Source of the DNA: JADJLQ01 sp038251405 | GTDB taxonomy: Bacteria > Bacteroidota > Bacteroidia > Chitinophagales > Saprospiraceae | DNA length: 64,000 bases | Direction: 5' to 3' | Assembly: GCA_038251405.1 (NCBI GenBank) | Contig: JBBSBH010000007.1 | Location: forward strand, 1-64,000 | Translations under genes and position numbers: made by a program | In this document: in pieces, positions 20,001-28,800 of the stretch | How positions within the stretch are numbered: position 1 is the first letter of the stretch | Layout: each line of letters begins with the position of its first letter | The notes under the pieces: generated by a model | Database searches by the model: none | What the model was told of the DNA's origin: nothing | The model's input: only the letters and a program-made list of their open reading frames with translations

Positions 20001-21905
20001 TTATTATATGATACTATCCGTGAAAAAATAGTGCCCGGGGATACATTGAAAAAGACTGTTAAACTGGCATTACCAGGTTGGGCCACAGCAGGCAGTTACT
20101 ATATGAATGTGTGTATTAATTTCGATAACAGACTGAAAGAAAGTACCACTATAAATAATTGTCAGAGTATGCGGTTTATCATCAGGAACCCATTACCTGA
20201 TCTTATCATTTCAAAATTTGAATTATTGGATTCAACTTTAATTCCCGGTGTCCCAGCTTCTATAAAACTAGCCATTTCCAATATCGGAGAGCTTACGGCT
20301 CCAAAAAGCGAAGTACGATCCTGGTATAGCTCTGGCAGTTCTTTAGATTCCAGTCAATTACTGAATCTGACCATTGATAGTCTTCCTATAGATTCCACTA
20401 TTGATGCGATTATTCATTTTACTCCCGGAGTGAATACAATAGATAGTAGTTTACTATTTGAAGCAGTAGTGGACATCAATAATGACATTAAAGAAGGCAA
20501 TGAAAATAATAATTCCTCCAGCTTTGAAATTAAGAGTTCGCCTACACAGCCAGATATAAACCTGGCCAATCTTTATATAAGAGATTCCATATGGACATCT
20601 GAAGAAAACTTTAGTATAATTTACTCTCTTAATAATTTCGGATTTCAACGTGCTTCGAATTTTGAAATTACTTATTCGATCAAAAATGATACCGGTGAGC
20701 AGGTATTTACCTCTCAAAAATCTATTACCAGATTAGATGCCGAATCTTCTAAAAAAGATACCTCATCTATAAAATTGCCCATTGCTATTGTTTCCGGGGT
20801 TTATACTTTAGAAATTAACGCGGATAGTAAAAACACGGTCTCTGAATTTGATGAAAATAATAATAATGTAATTGGGAGAATAAATTTTGTTCAAAAACAA
20901 CCGGATATATCGCTCGTGAGTTTCATACTCCCCGATACTATTTTAAAAGGTTCATTGGACACTGCCCGATTGAAAATAGCAAATTACGGCACATGGCCTA
21001 CCCAGGCGATAGTAGATACCATTGTACTGTCTACCGACCAGACCCTTTCTGCTGATGATTACAGGATAGCCGTGTTGAAATTACCTGTTCTAAATTCCAA
21101 AGAGACGAAGGATTTTACTTTGCCATTGCAGATGCCTGCACAAATAGCCACCGGCGGATATTTTATACTGTTGTCATTAGACAGAAATAATGTGCTCATT
21201 GAATCAAATGAGAATAATAATAGTCAAATCATCGGTGTACAAATTCCCAATAACAAAATTGATCTTAAGCATGCAGGCCTGGCATTGCCACATGGGGATA
21301 TGTACCAGGGTGACACTATTATTGTAGACCAAATGATTACCAATATCGGAGAGACAAAAGCTGGAAAATTTGACATCAGTATTACATTGAAAAAAGAAGT
21401 ACAGGATCAAGTGCCTGCATTTGAATATCTCCTCCTAAATCAGGGCTCAGGAATTTCTCCTGATGAAATGGTTGAACTGAATTCAACGCTTAGACTACCC
21501 GACACCATAGCACCTGGCACTTATTATTTGATCTCTTGTATAGATCCTTTTGGAAAAATAAATGAAATGACCAAGTCAAATAACTGTGGTCAGGTACTGG
21601 TTCAAATCAGTCGCAAAGCAGGATTCAGCACTGGCTTAGCTTCAAAGCCCATTTTTTCCAAAGTAGTTATGTTTCCCAATCCTGCTAGTAATTGGTTGGA
21701 AGTATCAGGCAACTTGTTATATACTAATGACAATCTGCATATAGGAATTAAAGATTATACCGGAAGAAATATCCTTGCACAAAAATTAACTTCATCCTCA
21801 TCACTGAATTATAAAATGGATATCAGTCAATTACATGCCGGATGGTATGTACTCGAAATCTATTCTGCCAAAGGAAGCTGGAGACAGCCATTCCTGAAGT
21901 TTTAG
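17046..21905 (+). CDS. Secreted reprolysin-type metalloprotease with nine CARDB repeats and T9SS type A domain
   Basis: A 1619-residue exported protease. The ATG at 17046, not the GTG just before it, gives a signal peptide ending FASFVKSQ. The catalytic domain carries the metzincin zinc site HEMGHNLGSAH (about residues 330-340) followed by Cys-rich loops, as in M12B/reprolysin-like enzymes of Bacteroidota. A short Thr/Pro-rich linker (about 18690-18750) separates the first of nine CARDB-type Ig-like repeats from the rest. Each repeat is about 115 residues and most end in ESNENNNC or a close variant (18340-21620). The final 80 or so residues (VVMFPNPASNWLEV, then LHAGWYVLEI) are a type A sorting domain for type IX secretion. 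The CARDB array probably acts as a stalk or binding region. Confidence 0.93.
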   Translation: MICRRAGLKTISILAFFLFASFVKSQNTVHLFKVDKEQELQWKALRSKSSIRIVNYDPRVYNTLKDERPALLNMAIPTNDGDIELELIENHVLKEGFKLSTDKKDNVPYTPGLYYKGKIKGKENSFVAISLFDNEVMGVFSEKDKSQLVIGKAKNLRSNSFMIISESDMDNPGFTCNAEDKLPEWPQRVKVLNDGLRSKQAAKCVDVYIEAGYSVYNANGKTESSAANFISGIFNGTSSLYSNESVATSLSQIKVWTSQEPYSSGLGYGTTIGTNFNGDLAHYITMAVGSGAAGVAYLPGVCGSPYAYSELFSSGAAYPSYSWNVNVVTHEMGHNLGSAHTQSCTWPGGPIDGCVAPEGGCSTKGPIPGQGGGTIMSYCHQIASIGINFANGFGPLPGNKIRETVNTASCLGACGTSGGGGTPITTSPPDLQTISVTISPSTITAANQQFNIACNTANFGGSSNAFTSRIYFSNDNSVSSDDQVVTDINIPSLPASSSASSNFNLSLNGSVSSGTYYFIVCADYNNQIAESNENNNCKTATLTIDISTTPTTPTPPTNPTTPATPPPTVTIPDLAVTISTNIPSVINAGSSFTISGAVSNLGSGIAPATTVRAVLSTDQVISGSDLTMFSNDMASLGAGASSSFSNDISIPFTVPTSMYLLICVDPSNFINESNENNNCKIYLLNINILKPDLSISDVRLSQTLVPTGTPFSVNFKTNNTGGSPAGSTSTSSVYLSTDATFSQNDQKLAEVNVAALANSTSQADVVNISTPINQGSYYIIVCADSKNTVTEASETNNCSSVALEITNPVPDMVVDMLNLPTAFLVGESQSITLRIKNKGVKKSERGGKGILKIGLSENGTGEKSICEFGFPVLDVNESYDTIIHYVVEDATGAGNQYFTACADITNVITESIESNNCSTQLVNIIVPIADLKNITAVSYKDPIGRGAKFSLPFTMVNIGTKVADSVNVEYYLSYKPLLKSSGVVKLLYDTIREKIVPGDTLKKTVKLALPGWATAGSYYMNVCINFDNRLKESTTINNCQSMRFIIRNPLPDLIISKFELLDSTLIPGVPASIKLAISNIGELTAPKSEVRSWYSSGSSLDSSQLLNLTIDSLPIDSTIDAIIHFTPGVNTIDSSLLFEAVVDINNDIKEGNENNNSSSFEIKSSPTQPDINLANLYIRDSIWTSEENFSIIYSLNNFGFQRASNFEITYSIKNDTGEQVFTSQKSITRLDAESSKKDTSSIKLPIAIVSGVYTLEINADSKNTVSEFDENNNNVIGRINFVQKQPDISLVSFILPDTILKGSLDTARLKIANYGTWPTQAIVDTIVLSTDQTLSADDYRIAVLKLPVLNSKETKDFTLPLQMPAQIATGGYFILLSLDRNNVLIESNENNNSQIIGVQIPNNKIDLKHAGLALPHGDMYQGDTIIVDQMITNIGETKAGKFDISITLKKEVQDQVPAFEYLLLNQGSGISPDEMVELNSTLRLPDTIAPGTYYLISCIDPFGKINEMTKSNNCGQVLVQISRKAGFSTGLASKPIFSKVVMFPNPASNWLEVSGNLLYTNDNLHIGIKDYTGRNILAQKLTSSSSLNYKMDISQLHAGWYVLEIYSAKGSWRQPFLKF

Positions 21906-21921
21906 CCATAAGTCCACGGTG

Positions 21922-22302
21922 ATGAAAGCGCTACCGCACCTTTACGTAATCGAATCTGAGGGAAAAGGCAGAGGTGTATTCACTGCATTAGAAATACCTA
22001 AGGAGGGCATTATTGAAATTTGTCCTTTGATACTCATTCCAGCGGCTCAATCGACCTGCATAGATCAGACAGAGCTATACAACTACTATTTCATTTGGGA
22101 TAACGATCATTTGGCTATTGCCCTCGGCTATGGATCATTGTACAACCATAGTCATGCGCCAAATGCCAAAGTGATTTATGATTTTGAAACAGAAGAAATT
22201 CAAATAGAAGCCATACTGGATATCGAGGCAGGCTCAGAGATTACTATCAATTATCTGGATGATGATGACCCTCTGCACGGACTTTGGTTTGAAGAAAAGT
22301 GA
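21922..22302 (+). CDS. Small SET-domain protein
   Basis: A 126-residue protein that is essentially a bare SET domain, the fold of lysine methyltransferases. Visible motifs are GKGRGVFT at the N-terminus, YNHSHAPNAKV (the NHS.PN motif that forms part of the SAM and lysine sites) and SEITINYL with the conserved Tyr. There is no pre-SET or zinc-binding extension. Bacterial SET proteins of this size are known but their substrates are mostly unassigned. The start is the ATG at 21922; a GTG overlaps just upstream. It lies 16 bp after the protease stop and may be read through from it. Confidence 0.87.
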   Translation: MKALPHLYVIESEGKGRGVFTALEIPKEGIIEICPLILIPAAQSTCIDQTELYNYYFIWDNDHLAIALGYGSLYNHSHAPNAKVIYDFETEEIQIEAILDIEAGSEITINYLDDDDPLHGLWFEEK

Positions 22303-22327
22303 TATGAAAGACTGCACAGACAGTATG

Positions 22328-22451
22328 TTCTATTCCTGTAGATACCCGTAATAAATTGGCAGGACCCACACTATGCTCCCCTTCGGCAGATTTTCTATAA
22401 TCTACCAGGCTTTCTACCCCACCCAGGTTGGTTGAATGGGTAAATATTTTT
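22328..22451 (-). pseudogene. Duplicated 3' fragment of the adjacent PLP-enzyme gene
   Basis: This 124-bp block aligns without gaps to 22912-23035, the 3' part of the PLP-enzyme gene at 22861-24000, with about nine mismatches (about 93 percent identity). The frame is still open and encodes KIFTHSTNLGGVESLVDY and a following EGEHS...ANLLRVS segment. The rest of the gene is absent and the last codons before the stop are replaced by unrelated sequence. It is a direct, partial duplication left between the SET gene and the PIN remnant. It is either a scar of a recombination event or the residue of a lost paralogue. Confidence 0.85.
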
Positions 22452-22523
22452 GGGTTCAATAAAATCTAAAAGTTCAAGACTATAAAATTATTAAGGATTA
22501 TTACAAAAATCACTACCCCTATA

Positions 22524-22721
22524 TTAGATAAATGGATTTATTATCGTTAGGCCTTGAATCTTTTGACTATGGTGCATATCTTCGGAGTAGAGAATATTAC
22601 AATGTAAACTTATCGCTGCTGCAATTATCAGCGAATCATAGAATGAGTAATTAAATTTACTTTTAATTTTAATTCCACTTTCTATAACTTCAAAATGATC
22701 CATTGCTTCACATTGATGAAA
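22524..22721 (-). pseudogene. Truncated VapC-like PIN-domain gene (C-terminal half)
   Basis: The minus frame from 22721 to the TAA at 22524-22526 encodes 65 residues that match the C-terminal half of VapC-type PIN toxins. A YSFYDSLIIAAA helix carries the third acidic residue. It is followed by CNILYSEDMHH with the last acidic pair, and the family ending GLTIINPFI. The first half of the domain, with the two leading acidic residues, is missing: an in-frame TAG closes the frame at 22722-22724, and the upstream DNA is a dispersed repeat. No start codon near the 5' end gives a full domain and no antitoxin gene is visible. It is a dead remnant of a toxin-antitoxin locus. Confidence 0.8.
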
Positions 22722-22748
22722 CTAAGTTTATTGAGTATACTCTCCGAC

Positions 22749-22786
22749 GAGTGCTGATGATGAATATGGCATCCCTACATTTATCG
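22749..22786. repeat. Dispersed repeat block shared with 7525-7563
   Basis: This 38-bp block is the reverse complement of 7525-7563, identical at 37 of 39 aligned positions with one deleted base. In the other copy it sits inside a 40-codon frame; here the deletion breaks that frame. It marks the upstream border of the truncated PIN gene. The remaining sequence to the end of the PLP-enzyme gene (22787-22860) shows nothing recognisable. Confidence 0.7.
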
Positions 22787-22860
22787 GAGTGGTCTGAAAC
22801 ATTACACTTTTGGGTCTTTACAAAAGTCCAAATCTGGCTTAAAAGTAAAAGTATGATACA

Positions 22861-24000
22861 TTACATTTTATCTAAAGCTTGCTCAAAATCTTTTACCAGG
22901 TCATCCGCATTTTCTATGCCTGGAGATACCCGTAATAAATTGGCAGGACTCACACTATGCTCCCCTTCAGCAGATTTTCTATGATCTACCAGGCTTTCTA
23001 CCCCACCCAGACTGGTTGCATGAGTAAATATTTTTAGTGAAGAAGCTAAACGCAAAGTTTCTTCCAGTCCTCCTTTTACCAATATCGATAACATGCCTCC
23101 AAATCCATTGACCATTTGTTTCTCCGCTATGGCATGGTATTCATTGGTCTTTAACCCCGGATAGTTTACTTTTTCTATTTTATTATGATGATGAAGATAC
23201 TGAGCCAAAATCATTGCATTATCTCCATGAGCCTTCATTCTGATGGGGTATGTAGCCAGGCTGCGATTAAGCAACCATGCATCAAATGCCGAAGGCACTG
23301 CCCCACCCAGTACCTGAAAGTCACGAATATTTTGATACCACTCTTGCCGGTCTTTTAGAATAATGCAACCCCCTGTCAGATCACTATGCCCGCCAAAATA
23401 CTTTGTGGAAGAGTGCATCACGGCATCTACTCCAATATCCAGTGGCCTGCAGTAATAAGAACTTGCCCAGGTATTGTCGCATACGGTCAAAATATTTTTC
23501 GACTTTGCTAAAGCCAGTACTTCGGAAATATCTGTAATTTTAAGAGCAGGATTAGAAGGAGTTTCTATCCAGATTAAAGCGGTATTTGTTTTTATAGCAG
23601 CTCGCAGGGCTTTCAGATCTGTCATATCTACCACATCGAATTGGAGGTTCCATCTGGTATACAATTGTTGAATCAATACCTTTGTACCATAGTAAATATC
23701 ATCTGGTATTAATAAGTGATCTCCTGCTTTGAGGCTATGAAAAATACTCATCGTTGCCGCCTGGCCTGAAGAAAAACTGATACAATGATCACCTCCTTCT
23801 ATTGCTGCCAGCTTAGTTTCCAATGCTTTCCTATTGGGATTCGAAGATCGGGCATAGATATCTCTTCCGTCGACAAATTCACCAGAGGCACTTCGTTCAA
23901 ACGTGGTGGAAAGGATAATGGGCATCGATACTGCACCATAGGTATCATCAATGTGGTGACCCGCATGAATAGCTATAGTGGATAAATGATCTTTAGACAT
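22861..24000 (-). CDS. Cys/Met-metabolism PLP enzyme (cystathionine gamma-synthase/lyase type)
   Basis: A 379-residue fold-type I PLP enzyme of the trans-sulfuration family, acting on cystathionine, homocysteine or methionine in the cytoplasm. The cofactor lysine is Lys200 in SSTKYFGGHSDLTGG. The N-terminal STIAIHAG, YARSSNPNR and FSSGQAATM segments and the C-terminal LGGVESL...HSV...LLRVSPGIE are all typical. Sequence alone does not decide between gamma-synthase, gamma-lyase and methionine gamma-lyase. It follows the TraB/GumN gene by 59 bp on the same strand. A 93-percent copy of part of its 3' end lies 460 bp downstream. Confidence 0.92.
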   Translation of the reverse strand: MSKDHLSTIAIHAGHHIDDTYGAVSMPIILSTTFERSASGEFVDGRDIYARSSNPNRKALETKLAAIEGGDHCISFSSGQAATMSIFHSLKAGDHLLIPDDIYYGTKVLIQQLYTRWNLQFDVVDMTDLKALRAAIKTNTALIWIETPSNPALKITDISEVLALAKSKNILTVCDNTWASSYYCRPLDIGVDAVMHSSTKYFGGHSDLTGGCIILKDRQEWYQNIRDFQVLGGAVPSAFDAWLLNRSLATYPIRMKAHGDNAMILAQYLHHHNKIEKVNYPGLKTNEYHAIAEKQMVNGFGGMLSILVKGGLEETLRLASSLKIFTHATSLGGVESLVDHRKSAEGEHSVSPANLLRVSPGIENADDLVKDFEQALDKM

Positions 24001-24059
24001 AGTATAAAATTAGTAGTTACGGACCAGATCGCCCCATTTAAATCAAGTGATCAAGGTAT

Positions 24060-25010
24060 TCAGGCTCCAAGACCCATCTTCACTGCATTTACCTTGAAAC
24101 CAGCTTTTTTCAGTAAATTAATTACCCCTTTAGTTCCCCCTAAATGGCCAGCACCTACGGCAAAAAAAGTAGACTTAGCCAACATCATTTTAGACATAAT
24201 GGGAATCCAATTTCTATTTCGATTGTACAAGAATAGGTCTTCATAATTGCCTATGCCACCTGACTCATCTTGAATGGCTACCCGGGCTAATTCTTCAATG
24301 TCTTGCTTTTTATAAATATCAATCATTTTTTTATACTCCTGATTGTCTTTATCAGATGATTTAATACTTTCCAGCAACATTTTAGCCTGCGTTTTATAAG
24401 GGATGCTATCAAAAATGGCTAGTTGATCATCCATAGTTTCCAAACCATTGGATTCTTTATTTTGTTCCTGTACTTTACTGTATATTTCCATTTCATACGA
24501 TTTGAACCCAGCCATTCCATCATCACCCATATCCATTGAAGCAAAAGTGGAAAGAAGTAATGGTTTCATTCTTTCCAGCATTTGTAAGGGAAGCCCTTTA
24601 GCATTAAATGTTTCCTCCACGGTTTTATACTCCTCCTCCGTAATCAGGTCACTCAATGTGATTCCATCTTTCATAAAGGCCTTACCCATTATTTTCATCA
24701 TAGACTCCATAGATGACATGTCATCCATATCTATTTCAAAAGTAGCCTGATCGCTGGCTTTTATTTTCTCATCTAAAGTATTTGGGAAAAAGAAATCCTC
24801 CTTACCGATTAAATGGATTGTTCCAAAAAGATAAGAAGGCTTTTTCAATCCATTCCCGGTAATTTCCCAAAGCAATGATTTATCTAATGTTGCGCTGGTG
24901 ACAGAAACCTTCGTATCAGCGCTAACTGCTTTGGAAGTAGAACAGGCGTTGATGCCTATCCATGCAAAGACTGCTAATAAAAGATTCTTATTCAAGAAAT
25001 GATTTTTCAT
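24060..25010 (-). CDS. TraB/GumN family lipoprotein
   Basis: A 316-residue exported protein with a lipobox (GINACS, Cys about residue 23). The TraB/GumN fold is indicated by SYLFGTIHL near the N-terminus, NRNWIP in the last third and FFAVGAGHLGGTKGV near the C-terminus. These are the conserved GxxH-type motifs that suggest a metalloprotease-like active site related to the Tiki/EreA superfamily. The middle is Met-rich and helical. It lies 38 bp after rlmB and 59 bp before the PLP-enzyme gene, in an apparent three-gene minus-strand operon, though the functions are not obviously linked. Confidence 0.88.
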   Translation of the reverse strand: MKNHFLNKNLLLAVFAWIGINACSTSKAVSADTKVSVTSATLDKSLLWEITGNGLKKPSYLFGTIHLIGKEDFFFPNTLDEKIKASDQATFEIDMDDMSSMESMMKIMGKAFMKDGITLSDLITEEEYKTVEETFNAKGLPLQMLERMKPLLLSTFASMDMGDDGMAGFKSYEMEIYSKVQEQNKESNGLETMDDQLAIFDSIPYKTQAKMLLESIKSSDKDNQEYKKMIDIYKKQDIEELARVAIQDESGGIGNYEDLFLYNRNRNWIPIMSKMMLAKSTFFAVGAGHLGGTKGVINLLKKAGFKVNAVKMGLGA

Positions 25011-25048
25011 TTATATTTTTTATGAATTTATAAGCTAAGAAAATTGAT

Positions 25049-25798
25049 TTAAGAAGCAGATCTCTGCCGGTTCACTTCATACAAAGATATGCCCGCAGCT
25101 ACAGATACGTTAAAAGAATCTATAGAACCTACCTGGGGTATTTTATACCTGTAATCACTTTTTTCCAACAGGCTGTGATGTACACCTTCATCTTCTGATC
25201 CCATCAGCAAAGCAATGGGTTGGTTAAAATTTACTTCATGGATCATCACCCCGTCTTTAGAATCAGCGGCTGCAATTTTTACTCCACTTTTTTGAAGTAT
25301 TTCTACAGCTTGATTTATGCTTTGTTCGCGACAAACAGCTAACTTTAAAAGCGCTCCGGCAGAAGTTTTGATCGCCTCATCATCTATTCGGGCACTATGC
25401 TTAGCTGATACGATGATGGCATCTACGCCTAAAAGCTCGCCACTTCTTGCTATGGCGCCCAGATTCCTGACATCAGTGACCCTGTCAAGTAGTATAAATA
25501 GTGGTTTTTTCTGTTGATTTAGCAAAAATGGCAAAAGTCCCTTCAGGTCCTGATACTCGATAGGTGCTATCAAAGCCAATATCCCCTGATGATTATTCCC
25601 TTTAGCCAGTTTATTTAATAATTCTTTAGGCACTTGTTGAAGTGGGATAGAGCGTTCGCGGCATTTTTCACGCAGCGTCTTTTCGAGTTCACCATGTGAT
25701 CCCTGGAGAAGCATTACTTTTTCAATGGCCAATTCTTCACGAAGTGCCTCTAATACAGGATGCTTTCCGTATATAATCTGAGCATTATTATTTAACAA
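25049..25798 (-). CDS. rlmB: 23S rRNA 2'-O-methyltransferase RlmB-like (SpoU/TrmH family)
   Basis: A 249-residue SPOUT-class RNA methyltransferase. The N-terminal RNA-binding substrate domain (IIYGKHPVLEAL) precedes the trefoil-knot catalytic domain. That domain has DRVTDVRNLGAIARSGELLG (motif 1), MGSEDEGVHHSLLEKSD (motif 2) and IPQVGSIDSFNVSVAAGI (motif 3). This arrangement fits RlmB, which methylates G2251 of 23S rRNA; another TrmH-type specificity is possible. The frame has no ATG near its 5' end, and TTG at 25798 is the best start. Two perfect 11-bp direct repeats lie just upstream. Confidence 0.9.
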   Translation of the reverse strand: MLNNNAQIIYGKHPVLEALREELAIEKVMLLQGSHGELEKTLREKCRERSIPLQQVPKELLNKLAKGNNHQGILALIAPIEYQDLKGLLPFLLNQQKKPLFILLDRVTDVRNLGAIARSGELLGVDAIIVSAKHSARIDDEAIKTSAGALLKLAVCREQSINQAVEILQKSGVKIAAADSKDGVMIHEVNFNQPIALLMGSEDEGVHHSLLEKSDYRYKIPQVGSIDSFNVSVAAGISLYEVNRQRSAS

Positions 25799-25808
25799 AA
25801 CTTTATTA

Positions 25809-25830
25809 GATTTTAGAACGATTTTAGAAC
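25809..25830. repeat. Perfect 11-bp tandem repeat in a divergent promoter region
   Basis: GATTTTAGAAC occurs twice back to back at 25809-25819 and 25820-25830, a period of about one helical turn. It sits between the divergent rlmB and M36 protease genes, a place where a dimeric regulator could bind. No family of binding sites is recognised. Confidence 0.6.
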
Positions 25831-25867
25831 AACTCTTTCACCTCTACTTTAGTTCAGGTATTAACGA

Positions 25868-25875
25868 TAAATTTG
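25868..25875 (+). promoter_or_regulatory. Candidate -7 box of the M36 protease gene
   Basis: TAAATTTG is a full TAnnTTTG match, 22 bp before the ATG at 25898. A TTTA at 25848-25851 is the only nearby -33-like sequence and its spacing (16 nt) is shorter than usual. Confidence 0.35.
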
Positions 25876-25897
25876 CAACTATAAAACTACGGTTTTC

Positions 25898-28800
25898 ATG
25901 AATATTATTAAAAAAAGCATTTTCCTCAGTTTGATTTCAGTATTTACTATCTATGATGGCCATACCCAGGAAAGTATTGTAAAAATCAAAGAGTTGATTA
26001 CACAAAAATGGGCGCTGGCTCACTTTCCATTAAATGATATTTCAAATTTTCAAATTACAGATCAATATACAGATGAAAATACCGGGATTACGTATGTATA
26101 CGCCCAGGAATATGCAGGGAATATTCCCATTGAAAATGCCATTGCAAATTTTGCTTTTAAAAATAATAAAGCAGTGGTAGCTAACCTTTCTCCCTGGGTA
26201 AATAATATCTCAGAAAAACTAATTAGTGCAAGCCAGGTTATTTCAGCCTCAGATGCTGCGATTACTGCCATCATACTCAGTACAGGTAAGTCTTTTCTTC
26301 GATCTAAACCTCAAATAAAAATTAAAATTTCTGAAAACCATGTCCTGTTTGAAAAGCCTGAGCAAATCCTGGACGATGTTCCCGCTGAGCTCGTTTACAA
26401 AATAGACGAGCATCAGAAACTTATTTTATATTGGAAAGTAGGTGTGCATGATAGTAGTGGAAAGTATTGGGAAAACTTTGTGAATGCCTCCAGTGGTAAT
26501 ATTGATGTAAGAAAAAATCAAACCTTAGCTTGTGTTTCGGGTCATATTCACGCTTCAAAAAATTATCAACCATCGCTTCCTTTTACACAATTGGTGCCAC
26601 AGTTTAGGGTCTGGCCTATCCCGCTGAGCGCCCCCAATGATGGTAATCCCCAGTTAGTTTCAGACCCTGCTGATAAAACGGCTTCGGCCAGTGGGTGGAA
26701 CAATGATGGTACTACTCCATTTAAGATTACCAAAGGAAATAATGTACATGCTTTTTCTGATCCTGATAGTAACTATGTTTCAGCAAATGATGAACCCATT
26801 GGTGGTGACAACCTGGTTTTTGATTATAGCTATGATCCTTCCGGCACTATTGATAAGAATAAAAATGCTGCTATAGTAAATCTATTTTATATGAATAATA
26901 TCATGCATGATTTTTCCTATTATTATGGATTTGATGAAAAGGCAGGTAATTTTCAGAAGAAAAATTTTACCTCAAGTGGTAAAGGAAACGATTGGGTGAT
27001 CGCCCTGGGTCAATATGGCTACAACAATTCCCGTATCAGAAATAATGCAGATTTTTTACCTCTGCCAGATGGATCTAATGGCAGAATGCGCATGTTTATC
27101 TGGAATGTAACCGGCGAAAAATTATTGAAAATCATTGATCCTGTGTCCATTGCTACAGACCTTGAAACCGGATCCGCAGATTTCGCGCCAACCATTGGCA
27201 CCATCCCCACTAAAGGGAAGGTAGCTATAGTATCTGATGGTTCCAATACCCCAACTTTGGGATGTAAGACGCTGACGAATGCAGCGGAAGTAAGTGGCAA
27301 AATAGCTGTCATAGATAGAGGTGATTGCTTTTTCCATCAAAAGGCCTGTTTTGCACAAGCTGCGGGGGCTATTGCTGTAATCATCATAAATTTTGAAAAT
27401 GCCCCCAACAATATGTCCGGCTTAAGTCCGGCGCCATGTAGTGTCACCATACCTGTGATTTCAGTGAGTTCTGCTGATGGAGACATCATCAGGAAAAATG
27501 CTTCTACTATTACCCTCAGCATTCAAAAACCATTGACTAATTCAAACTTAGAAAGAGATGGATCTTTTGATAATGGAGTCATTGCTCACGAGTATGGCCA
27601 TGGAATTTCTACCAGGCTTACCGGTGGCCCCTCAAATTCCGGTTGCCTTGGAAATGATGAACAAATGGGCGAAGGCTGGAGTGATTTTATGACATTGGTG
27701 ACCACCGCTAAACCTGGGGCCACTGGAAATGGTCTCCAGGGGATCGGCACCTATCCTATTCAACAAACTACGACGGACAGAGGAATTCGTAAATATCCAT
27801 ACACTACTAATTTTGCTGTGAACGGCCAGACCTATGAAAGTATATTCACCACTGACACGCCTCATGCGTTAGGCGAAATCTGGACTTTGATGTTATGGGA
27901 TCTATATTGGAAAATGGTAGCGAAGTATGGTTGGGATGCAGATTTATATAAAGGAACTGGAGGAAATAATAAAGCCATAAAACTAGTATTTGAAGGCATG
28001 AGATTGCAACCTTGCAGTCCCGGATTCACAGATGGAAGAAATGCGATTTTAGCTGCCGATAAATTGCTGTATAATGGTGATAATCAATGTCTTATATGGC
28101 AAGCTTTTGCGGCAAGAGGATTGGGTTATTCCGCATCTCAGGGGTCATCAAATGACCGAACGGATGGCATACAAGCTTTTGACCTTCCTCCTACCTGTAT
28201 TGAAACAGTAAAAGTCGCAAAACAAATGACTCCAAATATCAAAGCAGGAGATGATATAACCGTGACTATTTCAGTAAGAAATGATACCAAAGTGGCCGCT
28301 AAAAATGTAATCATAAACGATAGCATACCGGATAACTGTAATTTTAAAACCAACTCAGGAAGTGTTGATTTTCAAAGAGATGGAAATTTACTTGTTTATT
28401 CTTTACCTGCTGATCTTTTACCTGGTGATACGATCAGTTTTTCTTATAAATTGGAGTCGAGTAAAACCAAACATTCAACTACATTTTTTATAGATAGTAT
28501 GGAGAACACGGAGTTTGACTATGATATATTGTCATTTGAAGGAAGTGGGATTTGGGAGCTAACTGATGTTTTAGCACATAGTGGTAAAAAAAGTTGGTTT
28601 GTACCGGATTTAGGGAATGATAATGATCAGATATTAAATCCACTGAAATATTTTGACATTAGTACATTGAAACAGCCTGTAATGCGGTTTTTCCATAAAT
28701 ACAAGACTCAAAATGTCTATGATGGAGGCATGGTAAGACTTACTAGTGATGTGGGTAAAACCTACCAGGATCTGGGTAAGAATATCTTTCGGAATGGTTA

